NCBI RefSeq assembly: GCF_023703415.1
Contig: NZ_JAGMTU010000003.1
Span: forward strand, 1-64,000
Origin: Microbacterium sp. USTB-Y
GTDB taxonomy: Bacteria > Actinomycetota > Actinomycetes > Actinomycetales > Microbacteriaceae
Length of the DNA: 64,000 nucleotides
Direction: 5' to 3'
The number at the start of each line of letters is the position of its first letter. Position 1 is the first letter of the stretch. Under the pieces are notes generated by a model. It had not been told where the DNA came from, did no database searches, and saw nothing but the letters and a program-made list of their open reading frames with translations. Shown here in pieces: positions 34,731 through 44,439 of the stretch. A program made the position numbers and the translations under genes.

Positions 34731-35935
34731 GATGCGCTCCGCATCTGGTCTCCGCCGCGCTGCTGGGTCTGGGATCCGGAGGGGCGCAGCATCTCGCGTC
34801 CGACGATGAGTCTCATGATCTCGTTCGTCCCTTCCAGGATCTGATGCACCCGCAGATCGCGGACGACCTTCTCGATCCCGTAGTCCTGAAGGTACCCGTA
34901 CCCGCCGTGCAGCTGAAGGGCCCGGTTGGCGACGTCGAAGCCGGCGTCGGTCGCGAAGCGCTTCGCCATCGCGCAGCGCATCGTGGCGTCCGGCGCCTTC
35001 TCGTCGACGGCCTGCGCGCCGTCGCGCACCATAAGCCGCGCGGCCTGCAGGTCGGTGCGCATGTCGGCGACCGCGAACAGGATCGACTGCTTCTCGGCGA
35101 GCGGCTCGCCGAACGCCTCCCGCTCGTGCACGTACTGCACGGCGCGGTCGAGGGCCCACTGGGCGCCGCCGATCGAGCACGCCGCGATGTTGAGCCGGCC
35201 GCCGTTGAGCGCGCTCATCGCGATCGCGAAACCCTGCCCCTCGGAGCCGAGCATGCTCGTCGCGGGCACCCGCACGCCGTCCAGGATCACCTGACGGGTG
35301 GGCTGGGCGTGCCAGCCCATCTTCTTCTCCAGGGCACCGAAGCTGAGCCCGGCGGCGTCGCCGGGCACGAGGAAGGCCGAGATGCCGCGCGCGCCGGCCG
35401 CACCCGTCCGCGCCATCACGATGTAGACCGCGGCCTCGCCGGCACCCGAGATGAACTGCTTCACCCCGGTCAGGAGGAAGTCGTCGCCGTCGCGGGTCGC
35501 ACTCGTCGCGAGCGCCGCGGCGTCGGATCCGACCCCGGGCTCGGTGAGGCAGTAGCTGCCCAGGCCCTCCATCGTGGTGATCTCGGGCATCCAGCGCGCG
35601 AGCTGCGCCTCGGTGCCGTAGGTGTCGATCATCCAGACGACCATGTTGTGGATGGAGATGTAGGCGGCGATGGTCGGATCGCCCTTCGCGAGCTCCTCGA
35701 AGATCGCGACGGTGTCGACGCGCTCGAGCCCGGTCCCTCCGGACTCCTCACGCACGTAGATCCCGCCGAGTCCCAGCTCGCCGGCGCGCATCAGGGTGTC
35801 GCGCGGGAACAGGTGCTTCTCGTCGCGCTCGGCGGCGAACGGGGCGAGCTCGGTCTCGGCGAACTCGCGCACGGCGCCGAGGATGGCGGCGCGCTCCTCG
35901 CTGGTCATCGTGATCGGGGTGGCGACGGTGGTCAT
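34727..35935 (-). CDS. Acyl-CoA dehydrogenase (probable isobutyryl-CoA dehydrogenase)
   Basis: 402 residues. FAD-dependent desaturation of an acyl-CoA, with ETF as acceptor. YCLTEPGVGSDAAAL is the FAD-binding signature, LNGGRLNIAACSIGGAQWALD the middle helix, and YGIEKVVRDLRVHQILEGTNEIMRL the C-terminal signature with the catalytic glutamate region. Being encoded between mmsA and mmsB, isobutyryl-CoA is the likely substrate. AAGGA precedes the ATG at 35935. Confidence 0.9.
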   Translation of the reverse strand: MTTVATPITMTSEERAAILGAVREFAETELAPFAAERDEKHLFPRDTLMRAGELGLGGIYVREESGGTGLERVDTVAIFEELAKGDPTIAAYISIHNMVVWMIDTYGTEAQLARWMPEITTMEGLGSYCLTEPGVGSDAAALATSATRDGDDFLLTGVKQFISGAGEAAVYIVMARTGAAGARGISAFLVPGDAAGLSFGALEKKMGWHAQPTRQVILDGVRVPATSMLGSEGQGFAIAMSALNGGRLNIAACSIGGAQWALDRAVQYVHEREAFGEPLAEKQSILFAVADMRTDLQAARLMVRDGAQAVDEKAPDATMRCAMAKRFATDAGFDVANRALQLHGGYGYLQDYGIEKVVRDLRVHQILEGTNEIMRLIVGREMLRPSGSQTQQRGGDQMRSAS

Positions 35936-35973
35936 GTCGTGTCCTTCTGGCGTTTCGGCGGGGTGCGGCCGGG

Positions 35974-37488
35974 TCAGTGCATCGTGGGGATGACGAAGCT
36001 GGCGCCTTCGCGGACGCCTGCGGCAGGCCACCGCGAGGTGACCGTCTTGGTCTTCGTGTAGAAGCGGAAGGCGTCGGCGCCGTGCTGGTTCAGGTCGCCG
36101 AACCCGCTGCGCTTCCACCCCCCGAAGGTGAAGTACGCGATCGGCACCGGGATCGGCACGTTCACGCCGACCATGCCGACGTTCACGCGGGCGACGAAGT
36201 CGCGCGCCGCGTCGCCGTCGCGGGTGAAGATCCCCACGCCGTTGCCGAACTCGTGCTCGGAGGCCATCCGCAGCGCCTCTTCGTAGTCCGCCGCACGCGC
36301 GACGACGAGCACGGGTCCGAAGATCTCCTCGCGGTAGATCGACATGTCGGTGGTCACCCGGTCGAACAGGGTGGGGCCGAGGTAGAAGCCCTCCTCGTGG
36401 CCGGGGACGACGAACCCGCGCCCGTCCACGACGAGCTCGGCGCCGGCGTCGATCCCCTGCTGGATGTAGCCGGTCACGCGGTCGACGGCGGCGGCGTTGA
36501 CGAGCGGGCCGTAGTCCATCCCCGGCTCGAGCGACGGCCCCACCTTCAGGGTCGCGATCCGCTCCACGAGCTTCGCGGTGAGGGCGTCGGCGGTCGCCTC
36601 CCCCACCGGCACTGCGACGGAGATCGCCATGCAGCGCTCCCCCGCCGAGCCGTATCCGGCGCCGATGAGCGCATCCGCCGCCTGGTCGAGGTCGGCGTCC
36701 GGCATGACGACGAGATGGTTCTTCGCCCCGCCGAAGCACTGCGCGCGCTTGCCGTGCGCGTTGGCCGTCGAGTAGATGTACTCGGCGATCGGGGTGGATC
36801 CGACGAAGCCGATCGCGCGCACGCGCTCGTCGGTGAGCAGCACGTCGACGGCCTCCTTGTCGCCGTGGACGACGTTGAGGATCCCGGCGGGCAGACCCGC
36901 CTTCAGGAACAGCTCGGCGATCCGCACGGGGACCGAGGGGTCGCGCTCGCTGGGCTTGAGGATGAACGCGTTGCCCGCGGCGATCGCCGGGCCCATCTGC
37001 CAGAGCGGGATCATCGCGGGGAAGTTGAACGGGGTGATGCCGGCGACCACGCCGAGGGGCTGGCGCAGCGAATACACGTCGATGCCGGCGCCGACGGCCG
37101 TGGAGTACTCCCCCTTGAGCAGGTGCGGGGCGCCGATGCAGAACTCGATCACCTCGACGCCGCGCTGGATGTCGCCCTTCGCGTCGTCGAGCGTCTTGCC
37201 GTGCTCGCTCGACAGGAGCGCCGCCAGCTCGTCGGTCTCGTCGCGCAGCAGCTCGAGGAAGCGCATGAGCACCCGCGCGCGCTTCTGGGCGTTGGTCGCC
37301 GCCCATCCCGGCTGCGCGGCCTCCGCGTCGGCGATCGCCGCGCGCACCTCATGCGCGCTCGCGAGCGGTACGCGGGCCTGGACCGCGCCGGTCGACGGAT
37401 CGAAGACCTCCCCCCAGCGTCCCCCGTTCGACTCCGGGCTGCCGGGGATCTCGGATCCTCCGATGAAGTGGCTGATGTCGCGGACCAT
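35974..37488 (-). CDS. mmsA: CoA-acylating methylmalonate-semialdehyde dehydrogenase
   Basis: 504 residues. Converts methylmalonate semialdehyde to propionyl-CoA, CO2 and NADH. GVVAGITPFNFPAMIPLW, FGGAKNHLVVMPDADLD and GYGSAGERCMAISVAV (catalytic cysteine) are characteristic of the MmsA branch of aldehyde dehydrogenases; the lack of the usual general-base glutamate at the ALDH position fits the CoA-acylating type. CAGGAG lies six bases before the ATG at 37488; the ATG at 37509 is a weaker alternative. First gene of the valine operon; its product can feed PrpC encoded 25 kb away. Confidence 0.93.
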   Translation of the reverse strand: MVRDISHFIGGSEIPGSPESNGGRWGEVFDPSTGAVQARVPLASAHEVRAAIADAEAAQPGWAATNAQKRARVLMRFLELLRDETDELAALLSSEHGKTLDDAKGDIQRGVEVIEFCIGAPHLLKGEYSTAVGAGIDVYSLRQPLGVVAGITPFNFPAMIPLWQMGPAIAAGNAFILKPSERDPSVPVRIAELFLKAGLPAGILNVVHGDKEAVDVLLTDERVRAIGFVGSTPIAEYIYSTANAHGKRAQCFGGAKNHLVVMPDADLDQAADALIGAGYGSAGERCMAISVAVPVGEATADALTAKLVERIATLKVGPSLEPGMDYGPLVNAAAVDRVTGYIQQGIDAGAELVVDGRGFVVPGHEEGFYLGPTLFDRVTTDMSIYREEIFGPVLVVARAADYEEALRMASEHEFGNGVGIFTRDGDAARDFVARVNVGMVGVNVPIPVPIAYFTFGGWKRSGFGDLNQHGADAFRFYTKTKTVTSRWPAAGVREGASFVIPTMH

Positions 37489-37551
37489 CGTGTGCTCCTG
37501 GTTCCGCATCGTCGTCGATGCAGGATCCAGAATACATGGCCTCCCAACTAC

Positions 37552-37571
37552 TTACGATGGATCCCATGTAA
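37552..37571. promoter_or_regulatory. 20-base inverted repeat upstream of mmsA
   Basis: TTACGATGGATCCCATGTAA has perfect TTAC/GTAA ends and a GGATCC core. It lies about 65 bases before the mmsA start in an AT-richer patch, where a TetR or GntR repressor could bind. No regulator gene is adjacent. Confidence 0.55.
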
Positions 37572-37754
37572 TTCATCGACATCTGTCGGCGCGTTCACCT
37601 GCCGGCCACCTTCGGCACGTAGAAACGGAGCTGCGCGGGCCGCAGACGCTGACCGGATCGGGTGCTCGTCTTCCCCGCGCGAGGGGATCCGCCCGGCTTT
37701 CTCGCTCGGGCCCCCGGCGGTCGGCCCCCGAGGTCTCTCGAGGGGCGAAACCGC

Positions 37755-37788
37755 AGGACCCCCGCCGAATCGGGTCGGCGGGGGTCCT
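37755..37788 (-). terminator. Strong GC-rich hairpin
   Basis: AGGACCCCCGCCGA and its exact complement form a 14-base stem around a six-base loop. It lies 22 bases beyond the stop of the Pro/Gly/Gln-rich membrane protein gene on the minus strand, and is followed by CTCTCG rather than a U-run. Confidence 0.8.
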
Positions 37789-37809
37789 CTCGTTCGCGGG
37801 GTCGGTCGC

Positions 37810-39594
37810 TCAGCGCTCCCAGGTGACCTGCGGGTCCGCCTTGCCGAAGTCCACGGTCGGAGTGTCCAGATACCCGCCGAACGTGACCGTGTAGGTCTGG
37901 CCGTCGCTGCCCTGCAGGCTCATGTCGACCGGGATCGAGTCGTACGCCGACACGACCGTCGGCGAGGATCCGTTGCTCTCCGGCTCGAGCGTGTCGAGCG
38001 CCGCGCTGCCGTCCGCCGTGAGCGTGCGGGTGACCGTGCCCTCCACCGCGGTCGCCCCGGACAGGTCGATCCCGGTGATGTCCATGCCGCACGGCGTGGA
38101 TAGCGTCTTCAGCGCCACGCAGGACTCGACGGCGCTGCGCACGAGGGAACGGAACTCGGAGACTCCGGCGTCGTTGAGCTTCGTCGACACGTCGTAGAGC
38201 TCCGAGGCGTCGTCCGAGGACGCGATCGTGAACGTCGAGTCGCCGTCGATCGAGAAGTACTTCGAGTTCAGCTCGATCTCATAGGAGCCCGGGAAGACGT
38301 ACGCGTCCGTGATGCCGTCGGCGGAGACCCCGTTGAAGGTCGCGTCGAGGCCCCGCAGGGCGTCGAGCGAGATGGGCGTGACGCCGTTCGCGATCTTCCA
38401 GGTGTCCTTGACCTTGTACACCTCGTACGTGGTCGACACCGAGCGGTCGCCGACCTCGAAGGTCGCCCGGACCGAGCCCGAGTACTTGCTCTCGCTGCCC
38501 TTCGCCACCGAGATGTGGCTGACGCCGCCGAGCTTGTCGGAGGCCTTCAGCACCTCGTCGGTGAGCAGCTTCTTGTCGGGGACGCCCTCGAGATAGCCGA
38601 GCGCCGTCTTCGCATCGCCCTTCGAGACGGCCGTCAGATACGCCTTGACCGAGTCGGCGGCCGTGACTGAGGAGCGTGTGATCGCGGGGACCACGAGCAG
38701 CGCCACGATCAGGATCAGGACGATCAGCACGGCGACCCCGCCGCCGATCAGTCCCCAGATCAGGCCCTTCGAGGTCTTCTTCGGCGGCTGCCCTCCGGCC
38801 TGGGCGGCGTAGGGCTGCCCCGGGTAGGGCTGGCCGGGCTGCGCCCCGTAGGGCTGCCCCGGATACGGCTGGCCCGGCTGCCCTGGGTAGGACGGACCTG
38901 GCTGCGCCCCGTAGGGCTGACCCGGCTGACCCGGGTACGGCTGGCCCGGCTGCGCCGGCTGCCCCGGCTGACCCGGGTACGGCTGGCCCGGCTGCGCCCC
39001 GTAGGGCTGGCCCGGCTGCCCCGGGTACGGCTGGCCCTGGCCCGACTGCCCCGGGTAGGGCTGAGCGCCGTCGGCTGGACCGGCGCTGCCCGGAACGATC
39101 TGCGGATACGGCTGCCCCGGCGTCGGCTGCCCCGGTACCTGCGCGCCCGGGACGGCCGGTGCGGGGTACGCCCCCGGAGGCGGGAACGCCTCGGTGGGGT
39201 ACGCCTCGGTCGTCTGCTCGGACGCGGCCTCCCCGCCCGAGGGCGTGGAGAGCGTCGCAGGCTCGGCCGCCGGCTCCGGTTGTGCAGGCTGTGCCGCGGG
39301 CTCCGGGTGTGCGGGCGGGGCGGTGGGCGAAGGCACCCCCGGGGCATCGCCCGAAGCGGTCGGGGCGTCGCCCGAAGCGAGCGCGGCGTCGCCCGAAGCG
39401 AGCGCGGCGTCCGAAGCGGGCGCAGCGTCCGAAGCAGGCGCGTCGCCCGAAGCGGGCGGGGGGACGTCGCCCGGAGCCTGGCTCCCCGCCGTCGATGCCG
39501 GCGGAGTCGCGGGCGGCGGGGTCGTCCGACCCTGCTCCCCGGATCCGAAATCGAGTTCGTGCCCGCCCTGCGGCGATTCCCCGTCCGTTGCCAT
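37810..39594 (-). CDS. Membrane protein with Pro/Gly/Gln repeats and a C-terminal exposed domain
   Basis: 594 residues, family not recognised. Residues 1-270 are disordered: an Ala/Ser/Pro segment with repeated ASGDAPAS units, then about fifteen PYPGQPGQ or QPYGAQPGQ units. One membrane segment spans about 276-305 ([19 protein letters not shown]). The remaining 290 residues form an exposed domain that starts [22 protein letters not shown], as in DUF4878-like lumazine-type folds, with a cysteine pair (ESCVAL, STPCGM). TAGTCT lies six bases before the ATG, so the message is probably leaderless. The cytosolic repeat tail resembles those of actinobacterial envelope and cell-division proteins. Confidence 0.78.
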   Translation of the reverse strand: MATDGESPQGGHELDFGSGEQGRTTPPPATPPASTAGSQAPGDVPPPASGDAPASDAAPASDAALASGDAALASGDAPTASGDAPGVPSPTAPPAHPEPAAQPAQPEPAAEPATLSTPSGGEAASEQTTEAYPTEAFPPPGAYPAPAVPGAQVPGQPTPGQPYPQIVPGSAGPADGAQPYPGQSGQGQPYPGQPGQPYGAQPGQPYPGQPGQPAQPGQPYPGQPGQPYGAQPGPSYPGQPGQPYPGQPYGAQPGQPYPGQPYAAQAGGQPPKKTSKGLIWGLIGGGVAVLIVLILIVALLVVPAITRSSVTAADSVKAYLTAVSKGDAKTALGYLEGVPDKKLLTDEVLKASDKLGGVSHISVAKGSESKYSGSVRATFEVGDRSVSTTYEVYKVKDTWKIANGVTPISLDALRGLDATFNGVSADGITDAYVFPGSYEIELNSKYFSIDGDSTFTIASSDDASELYDVSTKLNDAGVSEFRSLVRSAVESCVALKTLSTPCGMDITGIDLSGATAVEGTVTRTLTADGSAALDTLEPESNGSSPTVVSAYDSIPVDMSLQGSDGQTYTVTFGGYLDTPTVDFGKADPQVTWER

Positions 39595-39906
39595 GGTTTC
39601 AGACTAGCGAGCGGTCCGATCCAGTTCGATGGGCAGAACTGCCCGCGCCACCGCCGAGGCCCGACGTCTGCGCCACGGATCCGGATCCGTTCCGGTCGCA
39701 GAAGATGTCGTTGACGCCCGCTCTGGGCGACATCTTTTGCGACCGGAACGAAGGAATTGCGACCCGAACGAAAGGATTGCGACCCGAACGAAGGAATTGC
39801 GACCGGAACGAAGGATCTGCGACCCGAACGAAGGAATTGCCCCGAACGAAGGAGACGCGCGACAACCGGAACGGCGGAGATGCGTGCGGCGGGGCAGGCG
39901 GCAGAT
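39595..39906. other. Intergenic region dominated by hairpin and tandem repeats
   Basis: No gene is seen between the leaderless start of the upstream gene and the araA stop. The repeat array at 39689-39848 fills most of it; the rest is unremarkable. Confidence 0.7.
39689..39848. repeat. Inverted repeat plus five 20-bp tandem repeats
   Basis: GTTCCGGTCGCAGAAGATGTCG-type left arm (39689-39710, 22 bases) and its complement (39727-39748) differ at one position and enclose a 16-base loop. The right arm is the first of five 20-base units of GAACGAAGGAATTGCGACCC (39746 onward). The GTCGCA/TGCGAC core relates it to family E elsewhere in the sugar region. It lies downstream of araA. Confidence 0.82.
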
Positions 39907-41430
39907 CTACAGCCCCTGCGCGAGCCGGTAGTACGCCTGGTTCCAGCGCACCTGCTTCTGGAACTCCGCCAGGGTCGTGCTGTCGTCGATCACCAGCAGC
40001 TCGACCTCGGCCATCTCGGCGAAGTCGCGGAACACGTCGACGCCGACCGCGGTCGACATCACCGTGTGGTGCGCGGCGCCGGCCGTCAGCCACGCGGCCG
40101 CGGAGGTCGCGAAGTCGGGCTGCGGCTTCCACACCGCGCGGCCGACCGGCAGCTTCGGCAGGGCGGCCCGGGGCGCGACGTTCTCCACGACGTTCGCGGT
40201 GAGGCGGAACCGGTCCCGCAGGTCGCTGAGGGCGACGACGACGGCGGATCCGGGATCCGCGGTGAAGACCAGGCGCACCGGGTCGTCCTTGCCGCCGATG
40301 CCGAGCGGGTGGATCTCCAGTGTCGGCGTGCGCGTGGTCAGCGACGGCGACACCTCGAGCATGTGCGCACCGAGGATGAGCTCGTCGCCGGGGGTCAGGT
40401 CGTAGGTGTAGTCCTCCATGAGGCTCGCGCCTCCGGGCAGCCCCGCACCCATGACGTTGGCGATGCGCACGAGCAGGGCGGTCTTCCAATCGCCCTCGGC
40501 GCCGAAGCCGTACCCCTCGGCCATGAGGCGCTGCACGGCGAGGCCCGGCAGCTGCTTCAGTGCGCCGAGATCCTCGAACGAGGTGGTGAAGGCGCCGAAG
40601 CCGCCCTCCTCCAGGAACGAGCGCAGTCCCAGCTCGATCGCCGCGCCGTCGCGCAGGGACAGGTGCCGCTCGCCTCCCTTGCGCAGCTCGGGGACGACGT
40701 CGTACAGCCCCTCGTACTCGTCGACCAGTGCGTCGACGTCCGCCTCCGAGACCGCGGCCACGGCGTCGGCGAGCTCGTTCACGCCCCAGGTGTTCACCTG
40801 CACCCCGAAGCGCAGCTCTGCCTCCGTCTTGTCGCCCTCGGTGACCGCGACGAAGCGCATGTTGTCGCCGAAGCGGGCGAGCTTCATCGACCGGGATGCC
40901 GCCAGGCCCGCGGCGGCCCGCTGCCAGGTCCCCAGCTCCCACTGCACCCGCGGATCGGACGCGTGGCCGACGACGGTCTTGCGCGGGACGCCGAGCCGCG
41001 TCTGGATGTAGCCGAACTCACGGTCGCCGTGCGCGGCCTGGTTCAGGTTCATGAAGTCGAAGTCGATGTCGGCCCAGGGCAGCTCGACGTTCGCCTGCGT
41101 GTGCAGATGCGCGAGCGGCTTCTGCAGGGCGTCGAGCCCCGCGATCCACATCTTGGCCGGGCTGAAGGTGTGCATCCACGCGATCAGGCCGATGACGCGG
41201 TCGTCGGCGTTGGCCTCGAGCACCGTGCGCCGGATGGCGGCAGCGTCGGTGAGCACCGGCTTTCCGACGATCCGCACCGGCACCCCTGCCGACTCGTCGA
41301 GGATCCGCGCGATCCGCTGCGACTGGTCGGCGACCTGCGCGAGCGTCTCGGGACCGTAGAGGTGCTGACTGCCGGTGAGGAACCAGACCTCGTAGTCGTC
41401 GAGCGAGGTGGTGAGCGAAGTGCGGGTCAT
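39907..41430 (-). CDS. araA: L-arabinose isomerase
   Basis: 507 residues, the usual length. Converts L-arabinose to L-ribulose with a Mn ion. [11 protein letters not shown] at the start, [33 protein letters not shown] (visible in two blocks), [18 protein letters not shown] with catalytic glutamate and [16 protein letters not shown] with the second are all intact; MEDYTYDL and HHTVM supply metal ligands. The ATG at 41430 follows GGAAGA. Third gene of the araD-araB-araA operon. Confidence 0.95.
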   Translation of the reverse strand: MTRTSLTTSLDDYEVWFLTGSQHLYGPETLAQVADQSQRIARILDESAGVPVRIVGKPVLTDAAAIRRTVLEANADDRVIGLIAWMHTFSPAKMWIAGLDALQKPLAHLHTQANVELPWADIDFDFMNLNQAAHGDREFGYIQTRLGVPRKTVVGHASDPRVQWELGTWQRAAAGLAASRSMKLARFGDNMRFVAVTEGDKTEAELRFGVQVNTWGVNELADAVAAVSEADVDALVDEYEGLYDVVPELRKGGERHLSLRDGAAIELGLRSFLEEGGFGAFTTSFEDLGALKQLPGLAVQRLMAEGYGFGAEGDWKTALLVRIANVMGAGLPGGASLMEDYTYDLTPGDELILGAHMLEVSPSLTTRTPTLEIHPLGIGGKDDPVRLVFTADPGSAVVVALSDLRDRFRLTANVVENVAPRAALPKLPVGRAVWKPQPDFATSAAAWLTAGAAHHTVMSTAVGVDVFRDFAEMAEVELLVIDDSTTLAEFQKQVRWNQAYYRLAQGL

Positions 41431-41512
41431 CGGGTTCTTCCGTTCGGAGGGGCGGTCGGGCGGACCCGTGATCGGCGTGTTGCGGATCACCGGTCCCGGT
41501 GATGCGGAGCGT

Positions 41513-43099
41513 TCAGAGTGCGGCGACGGCGGCGGCCTCGATGGCGAGGCCCGCCCGGTAGCGGTCGAGGTAGGCCGAGAATCCGGCGACATCGACAGGA
41601 TCCGGATCCACGACGGCGACGGCCGCCGAGGCGAACACCTGTCGGTCGAGGTAGTCGCCGAGGCTCTCCTCGCCGGCGTGCGCGAGGTAGGACGCGAGCA
41701 CCGCGATCCCCCACGCCCCGCCCTCGGACGCCGCCTCCCCCACGGCGACAGGCGCGTCCAGGGCACCAGCGAGGAAGCGCTGCGCGATGCCCGCGGTGCG
41801 GAACATGCCGCCGTGGGCATACATCCGGTCGAGCTGCACGCCCTCCGCGGCCAGAACCTGCATGCCGAGGGCGAGTGCGCCGAACACCCCGTAGAGCTGC
41901 GCGCGCATGAAGTTCGCCAGGGTGAAGGCGCTGTCCGGGGTACGCACGATGAGCGGGCGCCCCTCGGCGAGACCGGCGACGGGCTCTCCCGCGAGGTGGT
42001 TGTAGGCGAGCAGTCCGCCGGCGTCGGCGTCGCCGGCGAGCGCCTCATGGAACAGCGCCTCGAAGGCGGTGTCGTCGCCGATCGGGCTCCCTGCGGCGGC
42101 CGCGAAGCGGGTGAACAGCCCCGCCCAGGCCGCGAGCTCGCTCGCGCCGTTGTTGCAGTGCACCATGGCGACGGCGTCACCCGCCGGGGTCGTCACGAGG
42201 TCGAGCTCGCGATGCAGACCGCAGAGCGGCCGCTCGAGCACCACCATCGCGAAGATGCTCGTGCCGGCGGAGACGTTGCCCGAGCGCGGGGCGACGGCGT
42301 TGGTCGCCACCATGCCGGTGCCGGCATCTCCCTCGGGCGGGCAGAGCGGAATGCCCGCCGCGAGGGATCCGGACGGATCCAGCAGCAGCGCACCCTCGGC
42401 GGTGAGCGTCCCCGCCTCGGCCCCCGCGAGGAGCACCTCGGGGAGCAGGACGCTCAGCGGCGCGGGAAGCCGGCCCGCGGCGAGCGCCTCGTACGCGGCG
42501 AGCAGGGCCGCGTCGTAGTCGCCGGTCGCCGAGTCGATCGGGAACATCCCCGAGGCGTCTCCGACGCCGATGACCCGCCGGCCCGTGAGCCGTTCGTGCA
42601 CGTAGCCGCCGAGGGTGGTCAGGCTCGCGATCCGCGGCACGTGCGCCTCGGCGTCGACCACGGCCTGGTGCAGGTGCGCGATCGACCAGCGCAGCGGGAT
42701 GTTCACGCCGAGCAGATCGGTGAGCTCCGCCGCCGCGACCCCCGTGTTCGTGTTGCGCCAGGTGCGGAACGGCACGAGCAGGGCGCCGTCCTCGTCGAAG
42801 ACGAGGTAGCCGTGCATCATGGCGGAGATCCCGATCGCGCCGAACGTCGCCGGCCGCACGCCGTGGCGCTCCTGTGCGTCGGCGACCAGGACGGCATAGG
42901 CCTCCCGGATCCCGGCCCAGACCTCATCCAGGCCGTAGGTCCACAGCCCGCCCTCGAGCCGGTTCTCCCAGGAGGAGGATCCGGTCGCGAGCACGGCGGA
43001 CGGATCGGATCCGATCAGGCACGCCTTGATGCGCGTGGAGCCGAGCTCGATGCCCAGGCTCGTCCGCCCCGCGAGGATGTCGTCGCGTGCCGAGTTCAT
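41513..43099 (-). CDS. araB: FGGY-family L-ribulokinase
   Basis: 528 residues. Phosphorylates L-ribulose to L-ribulose 5-phosphate. [16 protein letters not shown] is the N-terminal phosphate-binding loop, [12 protein letters not shown] and TWRNTNTG the sugar-site segments, and [22 protein letters not shown] the C-terminal ATPase region (GGMF in place of the commoner GGGAK). Together with AraA and AraD on either side the assignment is firm, although the sequence is of the divergent actinobacterial type rather than the E. coli one. AGAGGGA precedes the ATG. Confidence 0.88.
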   Translation of the reverse strand: MNSARDDILAGRTSLGIELGSTRIKACLIGSDPSAVLATGSSSWENRLEGGLWTYGLDEVWAGIREAYAVLVADAQERHGVRPATFGAIGISAMMHGYLVFDEDGALLVPFRTWRNTNTGVAAAELTDLLGVNIPLRWSIAHLHQAVVDAEAHVPRIASLTTLGGYVHERLTGRRVIGVGDASGMFPIDSATGDYDAALLAAYEALAAGRLPAPLSVLLPEVLLAGAEAGTLTAEGALLLDPSGSLAAGIPLCPPEGDAGTGMVATNAVAPRSGNVSAGTSIFAMVVLERPLCGLHRELDLVTTPAGDAVAMVHCNNGASELAAWAGLFTRFAAAAGSPIGDDTAFEALFHEALAGDADAGGLLAYNHLAGEPVAGLAEGRPLIVRTPDSAFTLANFMRAQLYGVFGALALGMQVLAAEGVQLDRMYAHGGMFRTAGIAQRFLAGALDAPVAVGEAASEGGAWGIAVLASYLAHAGEESLGDYLDRQVFASAAVAVVDPDPVDVAGFSAYLDRYRAGLAIEAAAVAAL

Positions 43100-43121
43100 C
43101 GTGGATCCCTCTCGCCCTCGT

Positions 43122-43204
43122 GCTCCCGTCGCGATCTCTGCCGTTTCCCCGCCCTGGTTCCGGCACTTTCTGCGACGGGAGCGGACCGGGAACCGGCGAC
43201 GTGA
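43122..43204. repeat. Dispersed palindromic repeat, family D copy 2
   Basis: GCTCCCGTCGC (43122-43132) pairs exactly with GCGACGGGAGC (43172-43182). The same arms and flanking GGACCGGGAACCGGCGACG correspond to the copy inside putA at 17391-17467. It fills the gap between araD and araB within the operon. Confidence 0.85.
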
Positions 43205-43208
43205 GCAC

Positions 43209-43931
43209 TCATCGGCGGGCGTCCGTGCTCTGGCCGTACACGTGCTGGTACCGGTCGTAGAGGCGGTCGATCGCCTCCTGCGGGATCGGGATGAGCGGCC
43301 CCGCCTCGCGGGCGAGGTGCACCGTGCGGGCCGCGTCCTCCACCATGACGGCGGCCTTGACGGCGTCCGCGGCGTCCGCGCCGATCGTGAACGGGCCGTG
43401 GTTCTGCATGAGCACGGCACGGCTGCGATGCCCGCGCAGGGTCTGGACGATCCCCCGGCCGATCGAGTCGTCGCCGATCACCGCGAACGGGCCGACCGGG
43501 ATCGGACCGCCGAACTCGTCGGCCATCGCCGTGATCACGCAGGGGATCTCCTCGCCGCGCGCCGCCCAGGCCACGGCGTAGTCGGAGTGCGTGTGCACGA
43601 CGCCGCCGACCTCGGGCATGTTCCGGTAGACGTAGGCGTGCGCGGCGGTGTCGCTGGACGGGGCGCGGTCGCTGCCGACGCTCCCGGGGATGACCGCGCC
43701 GTCGAGGTCGCAGAGGATCAAGTTCTCGGGTGCGAGGTCGTCGTAGCCGATGCCGGAGGGCTTTATCACGAACAGATCCCCGCTGCCGTCCTCGGAGAGC
43801 CGGATCCGGCCCGACACGTTCCCCCCGGTCCAGACCACGAGGCCGTAGCGCACGAGCTCGGCATGCAGCCGCGCCACGTCCGCGCGGATGCCGTCGATCG
43901 CCTGCGCGATCTCGGAAGCGAAGGGGGTCAT
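43209..43931 (-). CDS. araD: L-ribulose-5-phosphate 4-epimerase
   Basis: 240 residues, a class II aldolase-fold enzyme that converts L-ribulose 5-phosphate to D-xylulose 5-phosphate. TGGNVSGRI, IKPSGIGYDDL, PSSDTAAHAYVYRNMPEVGGVVHTHS (seen in two blocks) with the zinc histidines HTHS, and LMQNHGPFTIG with the third histidine are present. AGAGGA lies about six bases before the ATG. First gene of the araDBA operon, directly behind two palindromes. Confidence 0.94.
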   Translation of the reverse strand: MTPFASEIAQAIDGIRADVARLHAELVRYGLVVWTGGNVSGRIRLSEDGSGDLFVIKPSGIGYDDLAPENLILCDLDGAVIPGSVGSDRAPSSDTAAHAYVYRNMPEVGGVVHTHSDYAVAWAARGEEIPCVITAMADEFGGPIPVGPFAVIGDDSIGRGIVQTLRGHRSRAVLMQNHGPFTIGADAADAVKAAVMVEDAARTVHLAREAGPLIPIPQEAIDRLYDRYQHVYGQSTDARR

Positions 43932-43963
43932 CCGGATCCTCTCGTGACGCTCCGGTCAGAACT

Positions 43964-44000
43964 GTGACCGGTCACGGAGAGTGTGTCATCACACTCTCCG
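43964..44000 (-). promoter_or_regulatory. Two adjacent palindromes in the ara promoter region
   Basis: GTGACCGGTCAC (43964-43975) is a perfect 12-base palindrome with a central CG, as in LacI-type or GntR-type operators. CGGAGAGTGTG (43975-43985) pairs exactly with CACACTCTCCG (43990-44000) around TCAT. They lie 33-69 bases upstream of araD. A LacI-family regulator encoded at 45590-46684 is the obvious candidate binder. Confidence 0.72.
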
Positions 44001-44439
44001 TCCCGTCAAGGGGGCGCCGACGCGACGTCGACGCGGCGTCACCCGGCACGCTCGGGAGGACGCACTCCCCCTTACCCGTCCCGGAAGCTCCCCCGGTTCC
44101 GGACCCCCGTTCGGCGCTCTCCCCGTTCCGGCCGCCCGGTTCCGGACCCCCGGTTCAGGACCCCGTTCCGGACTCCTCCCCCGTTCAGACCCCTCCCCGT
44201 TCCGTCCCGTTCAGACCCCCTCCCCTTCTCCGACCCCCGTTCAGGTCGCACTTTCGGCTCCATCTGGATCCCACAAGCCGCAGAAACTGCGACCCGAACG
44301 AGGGAAGTGCGACCCGAAGCGGCAGGACGCCCTCGCACGCGCGCTCGGTACGCGCTCGCGGCAGGAGGCCATCGCACGCGCGCTCGGCGCGCGATCCGGG
44401 CCGTGGATCCGCGCCGTGGATCCGTCGCAGAGCGCGCAG
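44001..44439. other. Repeat-rich intergenic region
   Basis: No gene is seen. 44085-44240 is a run of CCCCGTTCCGGACC and CCCCGTTCAGACC variants of about 14-20 bases. 44239-44317 is a family E element: TTCAGGTCGCACTTTCGGC on the left, AAACTGCGACCCGAACG on the right. 44318-44400 repeats CGCACGCGCGCTCGG twice. Confidence 0.7.

Noticed and set aside
39595-39906. A small basic protein encoded through the GAACGAAGGAATTGCGACC array
   Set aside because: The 20-base unit shifts frame at each copy, and all apparent proteins are NEGxATRTKE-like repeat translations with no start signal.
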